64,000 bases of DNA from Ceratothoa steindachneri (GCA_963969495.1 OZ018321.1:65237035-65301034); one strand, 5' to 3'; shown: positions 1-11,920, counted from the first letter of the stretch. Translations and numbers: made by a program. The notes: generated by a model not told the origin, from the sequence alone.

Positions 1-2700
1 TTAGTCTTGGCCAAGGAAAACCGAAACTTCTGCGCTTTCGGCATAGCGAGAGACGCGGTTTAATGCCTGTTGGAGTCAACGCTCCACAGTTGTCATCTGG
101 GCTACGCAAAAAGAGAACGAAAGGTCGTCCATGTAGAGCATACTGAGAACATCTTTCGAAAGCACCGGGGTGATGCCGTTGATACTCAGGGCAAAGAGTG
201 TGATACTGAGGAAACTTTCCTGCGGAACACCCTCTTCCTGCTCCTTTGGGCTGGAGAGGGCTCCCCTCACCCGTACGCGGAATCGACGATCTCGCAAAAA
301 TTCAGATATAAACATTGAGAGACGTCCCCTCGCCCACATCGTGTGGAGAGTCTTCATGATACCGTATCACCATGCGGTATTATAGGCCATTTCCAGATCG
401 AAAAACACCTTGGCGTTTTGCTGTATACGAATGAAAGTCTCGCAGACGGCATTTTCGAGTCAGAGCAGAGTATCCGACGTGGAGTGGAGGTTGCGGAAGC
501 CGCACTGTGCAGAAGACAGATGGCCTCCGCTGTCCAGGAAAAAGGCTAATCTAACATTTACCAATCTCTCCATCAACTTGCACACGCAAGAGGTTAGAGA
601 GATTGGGCGGAAACCGTTCGGAGTAGAGTGATCTCTCCCCGGTTTGCGAATGGCGAGCACAGTAGCAATTAGACTGGAATCTAGGAGAAGACCCTACACC
701 CAGATCCTGTTGAACAAATCTAACAGAAAGGCCATGCCTCGCTCACCCAGGTGTCAAAGTATGGCGTACGGGAAATCGTCCCGACCATCGGCGGTGTCCG
801 CGCACGAAGCAACAGCGGAATGCAACTCACTCACAATAAACCTGCCGTTGAAGGGTTATCCGCCTCTAGAGGTAAAGTCCAGTCCGCGGCCTTCCGCGAC
901 ATCACGACGTGCATTGAATGCTGGCGGAGCAGCATCCCGGCTAGAGAATGTGGAGAAAGCGGTCGCAAAGGATTCCCCCACGGACGCGGGGTCCGAGATT
1001 GCGGTCCCATTCTCCTGGAGAACGCGAGTGGGATCCTGCGAGAACTTGCCCCGAATCCTTTTGTCTCACTTCCAAACCTATACTAGAGGGGTCTTCCCGT
1101 TAAGGGAAGACAAGTATGCATGCCAAGAAGAGCAGCGGGCGTGCTGCGAAATATACCGTAATCTAGCCCTATTTTTTGATTTTTTTTATTGTAGAGCCAA
1201 TCTGGCAACTGCCCACTAGGGCATAAGTTGCTGCAAATACGACAGCCTAGAACTAAGCTACTTTAAAATAAAAATATGAAAACATAACAATGATAAAAAT
1301 GTGAAAAACTTAACAATTAGGAAGCAATCTGCAGCATAGGGAAGAGGTCCCCCTCACCCCGGGGCAGAAGCGTGCAACCTACTGAGAAAACAATAACAAA
1401 GCAAAAAAAAGAACCTTCTTAATAAAGGGAAGAAGCCCGGCCTCCCCCCAAAAGTCAATTAGTCTACAAGTCAATGTGCACGAACTCGTCCCGAGTAAAA
1501 GGGACAGGCGGTAGCGACCCCACTAACGGAGATTTCGGAACCTAGCCCTAGCCCGACGAAATTCACCGACAGTGAAATCGTTTGGGCAGCGCTTATAGGG
1601 CATGTAGGCATAACGCTTCTGTTTAAGGGCCGTCTCACACTTGGCCGACCACCATGGGAGTGGTCGGCGTGCAAAACAAGCAGACTTTCTAGGAATAGTA
1701 GTCAGGCCCGCGATGACGAGGTTGCGGAGAAGAACTCAACGACCTCATTTACCGACTCAAACTCCTCGACTGAGATAGAGAATTCAGTCATTTACTGAGA
1801 TGCAGGCCACCTCGCCCGCGCCAAGCACCATCGAGGTGGGCTCTCAGGCGGCAATTGCCCTGAAGATTATATTTAAATTGGAAAATGATCATACCATGGA
1901 GGTCATCGACCACCTCCCAACCAAAATCAGTCTGTGCATCCGAAGAGCACAAAGATAGATCAAGGCAAGAAAATGTAGCAGGTCTCAGACAGTGATGCGT
2001 AAACTCATCCACGTTTAGGACAACCATCTCAAGCTCTTCGATCAGATCGGCAAAGACTTGTACCCTGGGATTTATGAGTAAACTCTCAAGAGAGGATGCC
2101 CGCCGTTTAGATCTTCCCGCAAGAGAAAGAGCCTCGGCCAAAGGGCCGCGATGCGGCAGAAGTTCCACGCGTCGACGTCAGCTGACGGTGGAATGTACGC
2201 AGAAATGATGGTATACCTCCTATCCAGGTGCAGCTGCACAGCCACTGCCTGTTAGGAGGTATCTAAAGAGAAAACAAGAACGGAGGCTTCATGCCGGGTG
2301 AAAACTGCGCATCCCCCAGCCCGGCCATCCCGTGGTGGTGGGGTCGCGAGACCCTTATACCCCGGGAGGGCGGGTAGGGGGCACGCGCCTAACATTGTCT
2401 CCTGCGAAAAAATAGCTAACGGGGAACGGGACGAGACGAGCCTCCGCAGCTCCTCCCAGTTGTCCCGGAGTTCATGGCAATTCCATTGAATAAATATGCC
2501 CTCCAGGCTTAGCTCAGAGTATACGCGGGGGCCCTCCTCGAACAGAAAACCCTCACGGGAATGGGCGTACTCTTCCCTGAGGCAGAGCCCTGAGCGCTGT
2601 TGGCCGGACAAAGCACTGAAGCCGCTGTCGCCTTCGAGGACTTATTGGGGGAGGTTGGGCTTGCCATGCGAGTCTTTTGCTCCCTCCGCCTGGAACCCTT
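1..2700 (-). pseudogene. ORF2 of LINE copy A: endonuclease and reverse transcriptase, broken
   Basis: ORF2 nicks target DNA and copies the LINE RNA into it. The endonuclease N-terminus lies near 2500-2611 (the FIQWN start motif, then a QETM box with the catalytic Glu). Its C-terminal half spans 1788-2168, where the S-D-H triad that follows DDLHG in copy E is replaced by MII, so the nuclease site is lost. The endonuclease-RT linker runs from about 1788 to 700 and is split by the insert at 1172-1538. The RT palm is at 76-660, with a YMDD box at 124-135 and an upstream VPQES motif (usually PQGS). Frames change several times. The family call is firm; exact ends are approximate. Confidence 0.8.
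1172..1538 (-). mobile_element. 367-bp LINE-tail insert with 12-bp target site duplication
   Basis: The insert is flanked by AATCTAGCCCTA (1160-1171) and AACCTAGCCCTA (1539-1550), a 12-bp duplication with one mismatch. The empty site is visible in copy G near 41090, where the linker reads straight through. A T-rich run at the left end marks a poly(A) tail, so the insert is in minus orientation. Its body matches the 3' UTR of the I-group LINE, including the hairpin GGCAACT...AGTTGC at about 1207-1234. It codes for nothing. It starts close to the same family position as the 364-bp insert at 32484-32847, which suggests a SINE-like unit. Confidence 0.85.
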
Positions 2701-4910
2701 AGGCGGGCCTTGCGGGTTCGGATGCGGGGGGGCATCTTTTTGAGGAACCACCGTCTCCTAGCCACTCACTCCACCACTAGGCGTGGGCGAAGGAGCCAAA
2801 GCTCGTTTGTTGCTCTCCTCCTTTTGGGGGACAGCTTTAGGAACCCCGGAAGATGGCCTGGCAACCAATTTCTTGAGTGTTGCCTCCTGTGAGTATAACG
2901 CCTCGATGGAGGCGCGTGGCCGTTTCGCCTTACGGGAAACGGTCATGCTGGGGGAAGAGGAAGGAGCCCTGGTTTTAGCCGGGGTTAGGTATGAACCTTT
3001 TTTGCCGCCAGTTTTACCAGGCGAGCACCTGGGTTGATTAGATCTGGCAGAAGGGCTCTGAATGGGCGCGGAAAAAACCGTGCTCGTTGGCCTGGATAGG
3101 CCAGGAGCAGAGGGTGCCTTTCTAACTATTGAGGCATATGACGTCCCAGGCAGAGCCGGGCCCTAGGACCAAGTTTTTAGCCTCGCGGAATGAGAGTCGA
3201 TCCTGGGCCTAAACGGCCTGGATTTCTTTCTCAAGGTCATATGCACCACATTGCTTTCAAGAAGCGGGGTGTGGCTCTCCGCAATTGACACACTTGGCCA
3301 CACGCGATTTAGACTTATCGTATGTTGCCTTGGACCAATTTACGCAGACTTCGGGTGACCCCGACTTTGCACGTCTACAAGAACGATTCGTTTGGCCGAA
3401 GCGGTGACAGTAATAGCACCACCGCGGCACTGGCACGCATGCCTTCACGCGGTAGTTGTACCAACCAACACGCACCGACTTTGGGAGATTGTCACAGTCG
3501 AACAGGACGAAGAGTGTAGGGGTGGATCTCGAGGCCCCTCCCTGTTTTCTCATCACACGTTCAACCTTAACCGCCCCATGGTCGGCCAGCCCGAAGGTGA
3601 TTTCCTCAATGGAGTAGGCAACGAGTTCCCCAGCATAAACTATTCCTTTCAAAAAAAGTTTATGGTAGAATGCGGTGTCACACTCACCGGGGTGCCATCA
3701 AGTGTCCGAAGAGCACTTATCTTGGTCGCCTTGGCGGGATTCGCCGCATTCGCCAGAAGGCTTCCGCCTGGGAAACGGTTCACCTTCGGCTCTCTACCAA
3801 TTGCACTAGCTAATGCTCTCCTCTGATGGATCATTCTTTCCCTTGGCCAAAATGCTGCCATCAGTGGAGCGAATAACGAGGAAGCGTTTGAAGCCAGCGG
3901 GCTCGAAAACGCTAGGTAACCTCTGAATCAGGGGCCCCGATGTCATCGAGGCTCCGCCCTGTGCAATTTTATTCTTAGTCAGGGGCTCAGGACCCGGTGG
4001 GGCAAAGAAGCCGGATGTGCCGATCTTGGCTTGTTCGCCTACCAAATTATCAGTAGATTCATCCGTCCCCGCAGCCCCCGCGGATGGAGAGGAGCCCCGA
4101 GTCTTTTTAGTCTTTTTCTTCTTCTTTTTAGGAGAGGAGGGCGAGGAATGAACCCGCTTCTCACCTCCGCCGGCAGAAGCCCGCCGGCCAGATGGAAAGG
4201 CCTCAGCCAGGTCCTTCCCTGAGATGGAGAAGGTCCTGGTGGTCGCAGGGGCACCGGTTGGAGGAGATCCCTCCCTTCTTTGTATGGCCTCGGAAACCCC
4301 GTGCTATTTGAAGAGGACCTTTTATAGGAGTGGATTCGGGTTCGGTGCTTGGCGCCGAGCACGGATTCCTTCTCATGGAAGGCCCTACCGTATGAGGCTG
4401 GGTTGACTCAAAGACCATGTCTATCTCACGGGTGGCCTCTAGTTTGCCATCCCTATCCCCCCCGGATATCGCAGGTCCCGTTGGTGTCATTGTCTCTTGT
4501 CGTGTGTGGGGAGGCATGGGCCTTGACCCCGGCAAGGTTAATTATTCTTACCAGTAGCTCTTTTGAGGGGAGCGACCAAAGGGGCCTGGCTTTCTTCTGC
4601 ACCCTAAAGGGCGGTTTGCCCTACCGAGCCGGTTTAATGGGTGGCGGTCGGCTATAAGCTGACTGCTGGCTTTCGTGGCAGTCCCCTTGGAAATAAAACG
4701 AGGGACTGCCGCTGGAAGCAGGGAGTCCCCTACACCCGTAGGCGTAGGAAAGAAGTAAGCCTCCTCTCCCATCAAAGAAATATTGAGGGTCCCCTTTGCA
4801 AGCACAGGTGGGGACCTCCATTTTTTCTTTCGAGCTGCCCGAGGGCGGCTCCGCTGATTATACAGGGGGAATTAAGGGGAGATTTTGATTTTTATTATCA
4901 TTGGGCATGG
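2700..4910 (-). pseudogene. ORF1 (gag-like, zinc-knuckle RNA-binding protein) of LINE copy A
   Basis: ORF1 proteins of this group bind LINE RNA and form the particle used for retrotransposition. The likely start is an ATG near 4908 opening MPNDN, shared with copy G. After it come a low-complexity region, a basic Lys/Pro-rich stretch (about 4080-4150, possibly a nuclear localisation signal), a conserved domain around VIRSTDG (3840-3900) and LADHGAVKVERVM (3560), then zinc knuckles. The first knuckle is at 3377-3418 (CX2CX4-X-X4C); its His is Gln in this copy but His in others. Further Cys pairs lie at 3260-3346. A Ser/Lys/Pro tail follows to about 2700. Several frameshifts make it a pseudogene. 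Confidence 0.75.
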
Positions 4911-5433
4911 TGACCCTCTTTTTATTACGTGATGCAACCGCTCATCACCTCTCGCAGTTACCCGCACTGCAAGAGGTGCTTACAGGCCTGGCAGAGCCAG
5001 GCGCCGCCATTTGGCACCACCCCTTCCGCCTGATGGCCTGACAGTCCATCGGCATGGCTGCTCCATCTTAGACACGGCGTAAAAGATAGATTTTGAACTG
5101 GAAAGGAAAGGGGATGTGAGGAAGGTATGGGTGGGGATGAAGCAGGTTGTTAAAAACCAACCACCCCAGACCTGTGCTCAGGTGATAGGGAACATTGTCC
5201 CCTCCCCCCTCAGTCCTAATCCGAGACGGTTAGCTGAGAAGGTCAGCATCTACCCTGTGAAATTAGAGGCTGACCAGAGAAAGTTGTGGGAGATCTTGTA
5301 TGAAAAGCGACGAAGTAGGGGAGGAAACAGGCCATCTGTAGGAAGGAAGAGAGGCTAAGCTAGGGCCTGACGGAGCGCTGGATCCCGTCAGCACGGCGAC
5401 CAGGATGGCAAATCCCCGCGTCCCTTACGGGGG
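4910..5433 (-). other. 5' UTR of LINE copy A
   Basis: About 520 bp upstream of the ORF1 start, conserved in copies B, C, E and G. Shared blocks include GTGAAATTAGAGGC (near 5257) and GTCAGCACGG (near 5388). Non-LTR elements of this type usually carry an internal promoter here; I see no TATA box and cannot point to the exact promoter. Confidence 0.6.
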
Positions 5434-8263
5434 TGTGCATGTTCAGTGTAGGCACGTGTGGACTAAGAGTGTATTTGGATTCAACCACCTGACAGGGCTT
5501 TTCAAGCCGACATCCATAGCAAGATGGATTTCGTCTTTTCTCAGCTTCATGTAAAGTCTGGCTGATCAGATCAGATTTCCTTTTATGTGTGTCCAGCTTT
5601 TGTCCGCTGCCTTCGTTATCAGTAACCAGACTTTCGGCTTACATCTCTTTCCTAATGTGTTTATGTTTGTACATTCGAGTGTGAACCCAACGACTTCGCT
5701 TACATTCTTACAAATTATTCTGCTTTACCTACTTTATTAAGTTGTGATTTTACATTATGCAAAGGTATTTGTTTTGTCTTGCATTAATTTATTATTACAG
5801 GATGGTATCAATGTTCGATTTATGAGCCTGTTATAAATCTTCATAGGATTCATATGTTATTCATTTGTGAGGCTTCATTGTTGAACCTAATCCGCCTTGC
5901 AATGATTTCTCTCTTATTATTTACACGGACGAAAGCTATACATTATTATTTTTACAGAGATCTTAAATATTATTTACACAGAGTTATTCTTATTTTTGGA
6001 GATTGCGATACACTTTTAGACCATTTGTATGTCCGTAATTATTTGCGTGCCCATCTTAAGACTTCATAGGATTTATATGACACTCATTTGTGAGACTTCA
6101 TTGTTGATCCTAATTCATCTTGCAATGGACGCTACAGTTCCAAAACGCGCTAACCCCGGCAAGGAATGTATGCAAACGTGGAGATTTAGAATCGACGTCG
6201 TGAGGCAAGAGGTTTCACTCATATGAGCAAGGCGAAGTTTAGTTAGAGAGCGAGAGACGATTTCCTCAGTGGTCAGGTGTGACCTTGGCTGAGGAGACGC
6301 GAAGGCTATTTGAGGTGTCTCACTCGAATCGTAATTTACGAGAATGATTAGCATAAATTTGACTGCAAAGGAGCAACTCGCTTTAACTTTATCGACTGAA
6401 ACTACGTAAACATTTTAGAGTTATGAAAAATGGAAAAGCAAAAGTTTGATAAACAAATGCAAGAAGATTCACTTTTAAACTCATTATTTATTAGGTCTAG
6501 ATTTATAGAACTTAATGAAACATGAATAAAATTTAGCCATCCAGAATGAAGCCAATATTTCAATAATAATTGGCTAAATTACTAATATCTTAATAATATA
6601 ATTTTAGAAATTCGCTCATTAAAATACAAATAGGAAAGAGCAATGTAAAATGCTTCCAAAACTAACAGCATTAATCAAGTAATATTTTACAAAGGTTAAC
6701 AAAAAAAGAAAATAACGAGGTAGAATTGTAGATTATTCTATTAAAAATTAATATTATTACTTCTCAAATTAATTAAAAAAAACACGAGGGCATCTCCCAC
6801 CTTAACTTCACAACATCAAGATTTAAGGCAGATCCCTTGCCGATGCTTGGGCCATTAGGGCCCACATGACTTGAGATGTTAGGTGCGGGAAAAGTGGGCT
6901 GAACCTCTTTCAAATATGGAATCGGTCTTTCCTATCGAGTAGCAAAGGGAGAAAAATATAGTGAATGAAGAGAAAAATAAGAGGGAGGGCAAAGGTGGAT
7001 TGAAGATGTTAGCCGCAGCAATAAATGTAGCTCGAGCAAATTAGATCTCCAGGGAATTGCCTTTTCACTACATCACATGCTCGTGCTTGCTAACTAAGGT
7101 ATATACAGCTATATCCTGTCTCTGTAGTAATACAGCTTAAAAAACACATAGGCATGAACTAATATTAGGCCTCCAATGAACGAGCGAACACCTTTGTGCG
7201 TCTGCTTTGATGAAGGGTGAAAATCCGAGAAGAGGCAACGAGGCGAGAATTCGTTCCATGAAGCCGAATCTCAGCCCGCAATATGCTTCCCACCGACCGC
7301 AGCGAAGCGAAAATTTAACCTAGGCAAAGATAGCGTCCGACAAAGGAAATCCCAAACAAATAAAAAATATTTGCACATCGAAACGAGCACTGATTTGATA
7401 TATTGGGAAGAAAATTCTGGTAGGTTGTGACCAAAAAGAGAGTGGGATACCGTATTGGAAAGCAGTAAAATGAAAAGAGGTAAAGAAAAGACCAGGAGAA
7501 ATTTAAAGTGAAAACCAAAAGGTATATCCCGAAGAAAATTTGTAAGATGAGATCTGTAAAGAAAGTGGTTACAATAGAATTTAAAATGTCACGAAGATAT
7601 ATATTCATAGATCTACCTGCAGGGTAAGGAGTCCTCCAGATATCAGCGGAGGCGTTCTGGCAAACATGGAAACAAATAGATTTAAATTTACGAACTTTGA
7701 CTCTTCCTGGAGAATATTTAATTTTCATAAATCGGTGAAACTTTTATCCAAAAATCATCTCCCAATGCATACAAAATTGTAATTCAATATGACTACACTG
7801 CTAGGAATCTAATGAACAAAGACACGGATTAGTAACATGCCTACATATTAACACTAAACCACTACATAGAGCAAATTCATCAGGACATAGCCGCATAAGC
7901 CTCTGAAAATCAACCATAGCCCATACAGTCGCAAAAGCTTTTGTTGAGTGATAGATATCAGATTTAAACGCTCCATGTTCCTTTCACAACGGGCAGAGGT
8001 GCACACATACATTCCACATAGACAGCAACCAATACATCATCTCAATACCAAATACACATAAACTAGTGTAGCGCCGGCTCGCCACCGTGAGAACCATTTT
8101 TCTCCCGACTACAAGCGTCTCTCAACCTTCTTAATTTCACTTAATACTGATTTTTTACCCATCCTGTAGCAACATATCTTTAAGAAACCACTGGAAGCAG
8201 GACCTGTAGATAGACAGCTAGCTGGTTTCAACATGGATTCATCTACTTCAGACGAAATGAGGA
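5434..8263. other. AT-rich non-coding stretch
   Basis: About 2.8 kb with no convincing gene. It holds the 66-bp direct repeat listed separately and one 137-codon minus frame (7315-7728) rich in Phe/Leu/Tyr that looks like chance in AT-rich DNA. No tRNA-like cloverleaf, transposase motif or LINE piece was recognised. Confidence 0.5.
5839..6127. repeat. Pair of 66-bp direct repeats
   Basis: Copies at 5839-5904 and 6062-6127 begin CTTCATAGGATT and end CTTGCAATG. I count 57 of 66 identical positions with no gap. The period is 223 bp and the spacer is AT-rich. This may be the remnant of a tandem duplication; the element is not recognised. Confidence 0.75.
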
Positions 8264-8632
8264 TGTGGGGGAATTCCACGTGGAATTTCTTTTCCAGCAG
8301 GAAAGTGAAGTCCTTGCGCTGGAGAAGATTCTAGAAGTTGGTCAGGCTTAAATTGGTAAGCATCACCTTTCTCCCTCATTTACCAATTTAATTTTGCCTA
8401 TTTATTCTCTTATTTCATGTAAATAAAATTATATTTTTGTTCATGCCTCTTTAAATAACCTTGAGCTTTGCCATTGCCCAAATTTTACCTGACCTCGTTG
8501 CACTCTTTCTCGCTGCTCTGCGTATCGAAATTCGTGGCGTCCACCCCCCTTGTCCGTTCGCCTTTAAATTATTAGTGCTTTCCCCCATAGATATAATATG
8601 GTATTGATATAATATAATGTCATACTACGACA
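8264..8632 (+). repeat. 5' LTR of gypsy-1, internally deleted
   Basis: 369 bp, starting TGTGGGGG and ending ACGACA. It aligns with both ends of the 1046-bp 3' LTR but lacks about 675 bp corresponding to roughly 14003-14675. The missing part contains the TATA-like run near 14142, so this LTR probably lost its promoter after insertion. Confidence 0.85.
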
Positions 8633-8665
8633 TATATATATATTAATATACATATTATATAATTT

Positions 8666-8679
8666 TGGTGTCAAGTGTG
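8666..8679 (+). promoter_or_regulatory. Candidate primer binding site of gypsy-1
   Basis: TGGTGTCAAGTGTG starts with the TGG that pairs with a tRNA CCA end. It lies 33 bp after the 5' LTR end, across an AT-only spacer. Gypsy-2 has TGGCGTCAGGTGT at 18151, 26 bp after its LTR end, in the same arrangement. The tRNA was not identified. Confidence 0.5.
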
Positions 8680-9105
8680 TTTGGGGTTTTTACGAACCCG
8701 TGTCATTTTAATTTCGAAATTAGAAGTTCCGTTGTTATTCACGTATATCCCTTTTATTTTATTTTTTGTATTGCACTGGCAGAAGGCAAGTTCAAGTTAA
8801 TTGAAAAGCAGTGGAACGTAATCTATTTAGATTTTGTGTTGGACCCCGGGTAATTAATTTTTTTTTATTGTGTTTGAATTTTGGAGACTCTCCTGGTTAT
8901 TAATCCAAAAGAGTTAAGGTCTTTGGTGTCCTTTTTCCGGTAGGACCATTTTAATTAAAGTTTCCGCTTAGAAACAGCAGAAGTAGGTAGCTGTATCATA
9001 GTTTTTTTGTGAACCATGCCTTCACGAATATTCAAGTATTCGTTTCGCGTGGGTAGTGTCCTAGCTCGTTCGCGTATCAGTGTTCCCTCAGTTAACTGCG
9101 TAAAA

Positions 9106-10150
9106 ATGTCATCCTTCGAAAAATTCAAGAGTCAGGGGAAAATGTTAGGTCTTTCAGGCAAAGACCTGCTAAATTACGTACAGGAAAAAGAGAGGAACGA
9201 ACGGGCAGAGCAAAGGGAAATGGAGATGGAGAAGAACAAAATTGAGATGGAGGAGAACAAACTGAAGATGGAGATGGAGGAGAACAAACTGAAGATGGAG
9301 ATGGAAGAACGTGAACAAATTAGGCAGCATGAGCTGGAAATGAGCCGAAATCAAATGGATTCTCAGTCCATCGGTTCCCAGGCTGAAATTCTCTAAACTT
9401 CTTCAGTTAAACTTCCCGCTTTTTTTGATGGACAGGACTTTGGGTCATTTTTGACCCATTTTGAGAGAATCTTGAGAGAATCTTTCCTCAAGGCCCAGTT
9501 AAGGGATATCTTCGTATCCCTTCCCCCAGAAGCATCTTTGGACTATTACACGTTAAAGTCCGAATTGCTAGCCGCTGTTCATATGAATAGCGAATTATAT
9601 CGCTCCCGATTCCGCCAGGAAAGGATCCGCCCTGGTCAAACATTTCGGCAACACGGGTACATCCAACAAAGACACCTTCAGTGTTGGCTGGATGCGTGCA
9701 AGATTTCCCAGGTCTACGAGTCCCTTCTGGACTTCTTCCGTAGGGATCAGCTTTTAGCTGCCGTGGCTCCCGAAATTCGCGCCTTCATTAAGGATAAACG
9801 TTGTGCCACTTTCAAGGAGTGCTTGGAAGAGGCCGATGTTTACGCGGGTAGTCACAATTTATACTCTAAGCATGTTAAAAAGGTTCCCCAATCGCCCCCC
9901 AAAACTAAATTTTATGGTCCTAAGGCCCCTCCTAAATTGTTCCAAGATTTACCAAAGTTCCTAGTCCCTCGAAGCCAAGAAGCTTCCATCCATCTGAACA
10001 CCGAGTCGTTAAGCTCCTCCTTTCTTTCTCCCCCGGTTGTGCCGTACCAAAAGAACCCTATAATCTGCTACAACTGCGGAGTTCCCGGCCATTACTGAAC
10101 GAACTGTCCTCAAAACTCCCGATTCGCAAACTCTCAGGCCCACCAAGTGC
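9106..10150 (+). pseudogene. Gag of gypsy-1: coiled coil, SCAN-like capsid, CCHC knuckle
   Basis: Gag forms the particle that packages element RNA. The start at 9106 (MSSFEKFKSQ) is preferred over the ATG at 9016 because gypsy-2 has the same start (MFSFDQFKLQ, 18552) and nothing similar upstream. The N-terminus carries SGKDLL and a Glu/Lys coiled coil with a repeated EENKLKMEM unit (9221-9312). A capsid domain follows from about 9406 (FFDG...FLTHFER) with a SCAN-like segment near 9570-9850 (YRSRFRQ, LLDFFRRDQLL). The nucleocapsid knuckle is at about 10069-10107 (CYNCGVPGHY, a stop, then TNC). Stops at 9394 and 10096 break it. A segment after ILRE is shorter than in gypsy-2. Confidence 0.8.
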
Positions 10151-10229
10151 ACCAAATTAGGGCCACCCCTGCTCCCCCTCCGTCGCCTCAGGAGAACCCC
10201 GAACCTCCCTTGCCCGCCAAATTTCCGGA

Positions 10230-10482
10230 CCATCAGGTGAACTTCCTCTTTAATGAGAACAACCCTGGTGGAATGAAATTCGAGAACGGAACCGTGAACG
10301 GTTGCCGAGTATCCACCCTCGTCCGTGACACTGGGTGCACCTGTATCGTAGTGTCTGAGGACCTACTCCCCCCTGTTGGCCCCGACCACAAGAATTTTGC
10401 GGTGGTCTGCGACTACCTTGGCCGGGCCAGCCGTTTCCCAGTAACTCATGGTCACATCGAGTATGACTATATGTCCAGTTGA
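10230..10482 (+). pseudogene. Aspartic protease region of gypsy-1
   Basis: The protease matures the polyprotein. It is in the same frame as gag. The segment opens with VNFLFNEN, then has VRDTGCTCIVVSEDLLPP with the catalytic DTG at about 10327-10335. A TGA at 10480 interrupts the frame just before AEVVAAS, a block also found in gypsy-2. Gypsy-2 has NTG instead of DTG. The protease sits directly between the CCHC knuckle and the integrase zinc finger. Confidence 0.75.
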
Positions 10483-10759
10483 GCCGAAGTGGTAGCGGCT
10501 TCAATCCAGTTTTTCTCCGTTTTGATCGGTCAGAGCCCCGTAATCCACGACAATCCCGTGGCCCAGCCCCAGATTACCCGTACACAGGCAGCCCTGGAAT
10601 CCCAAGCACCCATTTCCCTGGAAACCCCTATCGTCCCGGAGTTCCAAGCCTTCCGGAGCGACAAGTTTCCCCGCGCCCAGATAGAGTGCGCAACTCTCCT
10701 CCCCCTTTGTGAGAAAACTAAAACCATCGAGCGTGAGTCCACCCGAGGTAACAAACAAG

Positions 10760-11920
10760 TGTCGTATCTCGTGAAGAAGGACTTATTGTATCGTGCCTGC
10801 TTGGAAGTCACGGACCAAGAAACACATGTCTTGTGTGTTCCCCGTGAATACCTCCCGCGAGTATTGAAGCTCTCCCATGACACTTTATTCGCAGGCCATT
10901 TTAGCCATAATAAGACCGCGCAACGAGTCTTCAAGTATTTCTTTTGGCCAGGTGCAGCCAGAGATATCGCCGAATATTGTTGGTCATGTGATATCTCCCA
11001 AAAGACGTCCGCAAAAGGGCGGGTTAAGCCAGCCCCCCTTTAGAGAGGCCTTATCATCACCGAGCCCTTCTTCCAAGTGGCTATCAACTTGATTGGCCCT
11101 ATTCACCCCCCTTCAAGCTAAGGACATTTCTATGTCCTCACCTTGGTCGACTTCGCTACCCGTTTCCCAGAAGCAATCCCCCTCAAGAAGATTGATAGTT
11201 TCACGTGCGCCGAAGCACTGATCTCCATATTCTCGCGCGTGGGAATTCCTAAGGAGGTACTGCCAGATCGAGTGAAACAGTTTGCTTCCGAACTCATGGA
11301 ATATGTAGGCAAGCTTCTGATGGTAAAACCATCCAGCTGGGAACGGTATGTGCGAGAAATTAAACGGGACCCTCAAATCAGTCCTCAAAAGGCTCTGCAT
11401 TAACCAGCCCCGAGAATGGCACTGAAACTTGCCGGTTGCCCTTTTCGCATGCAGAGCGATCCCTCATAGAACCCTTGGATTCGCCTCTTTCGAGCTCTTG
11501 TACGGACGGAACATGCGCGGCCCCTTCAGCATCCTGAACGAACTCTTTACTAATCCCCAACTGGACGAGGAAATACAGACCTCCTACTCTTATCTCCTGG
11601 ATTTGAGAAAAAGGTTAGAAGAGTGTTCTGATCTAACCTATAAGAACGCAGAGGTAAATTTAGAGAGGTATAAGACCTACTTTGACCTTAAGTTACGAGA
11701 ACGAAAATTCAAGCCTCGCGAGGAGGTGCTGTTACTATTTCCCACGGAAAGCAACAAACTCCTTTAACAGTGGAAGGGACCCTACCCCGTCCTCGGGGCC
11801 AGAGGACCTTTGGATTACCTCATCCGTACTCCGGCGGGAGCGAAGGTTTTCCACGTGAATATGTTAAAAAGGTACCACCTGCGCGCAGGTACCCACAACT
11901 TTGTAGCCCCAGACGAAGAA
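10760..11920 (+). pseudogene. Integrase of gypsy-1, located upstream of RT
   Basis: Integrase inserts the cDNA into the host genome. The HHCC-like zinc region is at about 10870-10990 (HDTLFAGHFSH ... CWSCDISQ); the last Cys of the usual CDVC is Ser. The catalytic core begins at 11140 with VDFATRFPEA (first Asp), then PDRVKQFAS (second Asp, about 11265) and SSWERYVREIKR (Glu, about 11340). A conserved tail (PHRTLGFASFELLYGR, 11466-11513) follows after a frameshift near 11404-11430. The GPY/F module QWKGPYPVLG is at 11768-11797 and ends VFHVNMLKRYHL near 11880. Stops are at 11041, 11119, 11401 and 11765. The linker LNVVQVVCIE follows and leads into RT. Confidence 0.85.

Larger units (their letters stand above)
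1..5433 (-). mobile_element. I-group LINE, copy A (5' end present, 3' part beyond window)
   Basis: Reading leftwards from 5433, this copy shows a 5' UTR, an ORF1 with zinc knuckles, an AP-type endonuclease and a reverse transcriptase that runs off the window at base 1. RNase H and the 3' UTR, seen in sister copies, must lie outside. The 5' terminus is placed at about 5433 because copies B, C, E and G end at the same short sequence (a TTACGGGG-like end preceded by GTCAGCACGG). CCHC-type ORF1, AP endonuclease, RT and RNase H together are typical of the I group of non-LTR retrotransposons. The reading frames carry stops and shifts, so the copy is dead. It is interrupted by a 367-bp insert at 1172-1538. 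Confidence 0.85.

Noticed and set aside
644..1219. 191-codon plus-strand frame
   Set aside because: It is the antisense shadow of the LINE RT linker and runs into the tail insert.
7315..7728. 137-codon minus frame with hydrophobic stretches
   Set aside because: Phe/Leu/Tyr-rich composition follows from AT-rich DNA; no domain, no conserved neighbour, no splice evidence.
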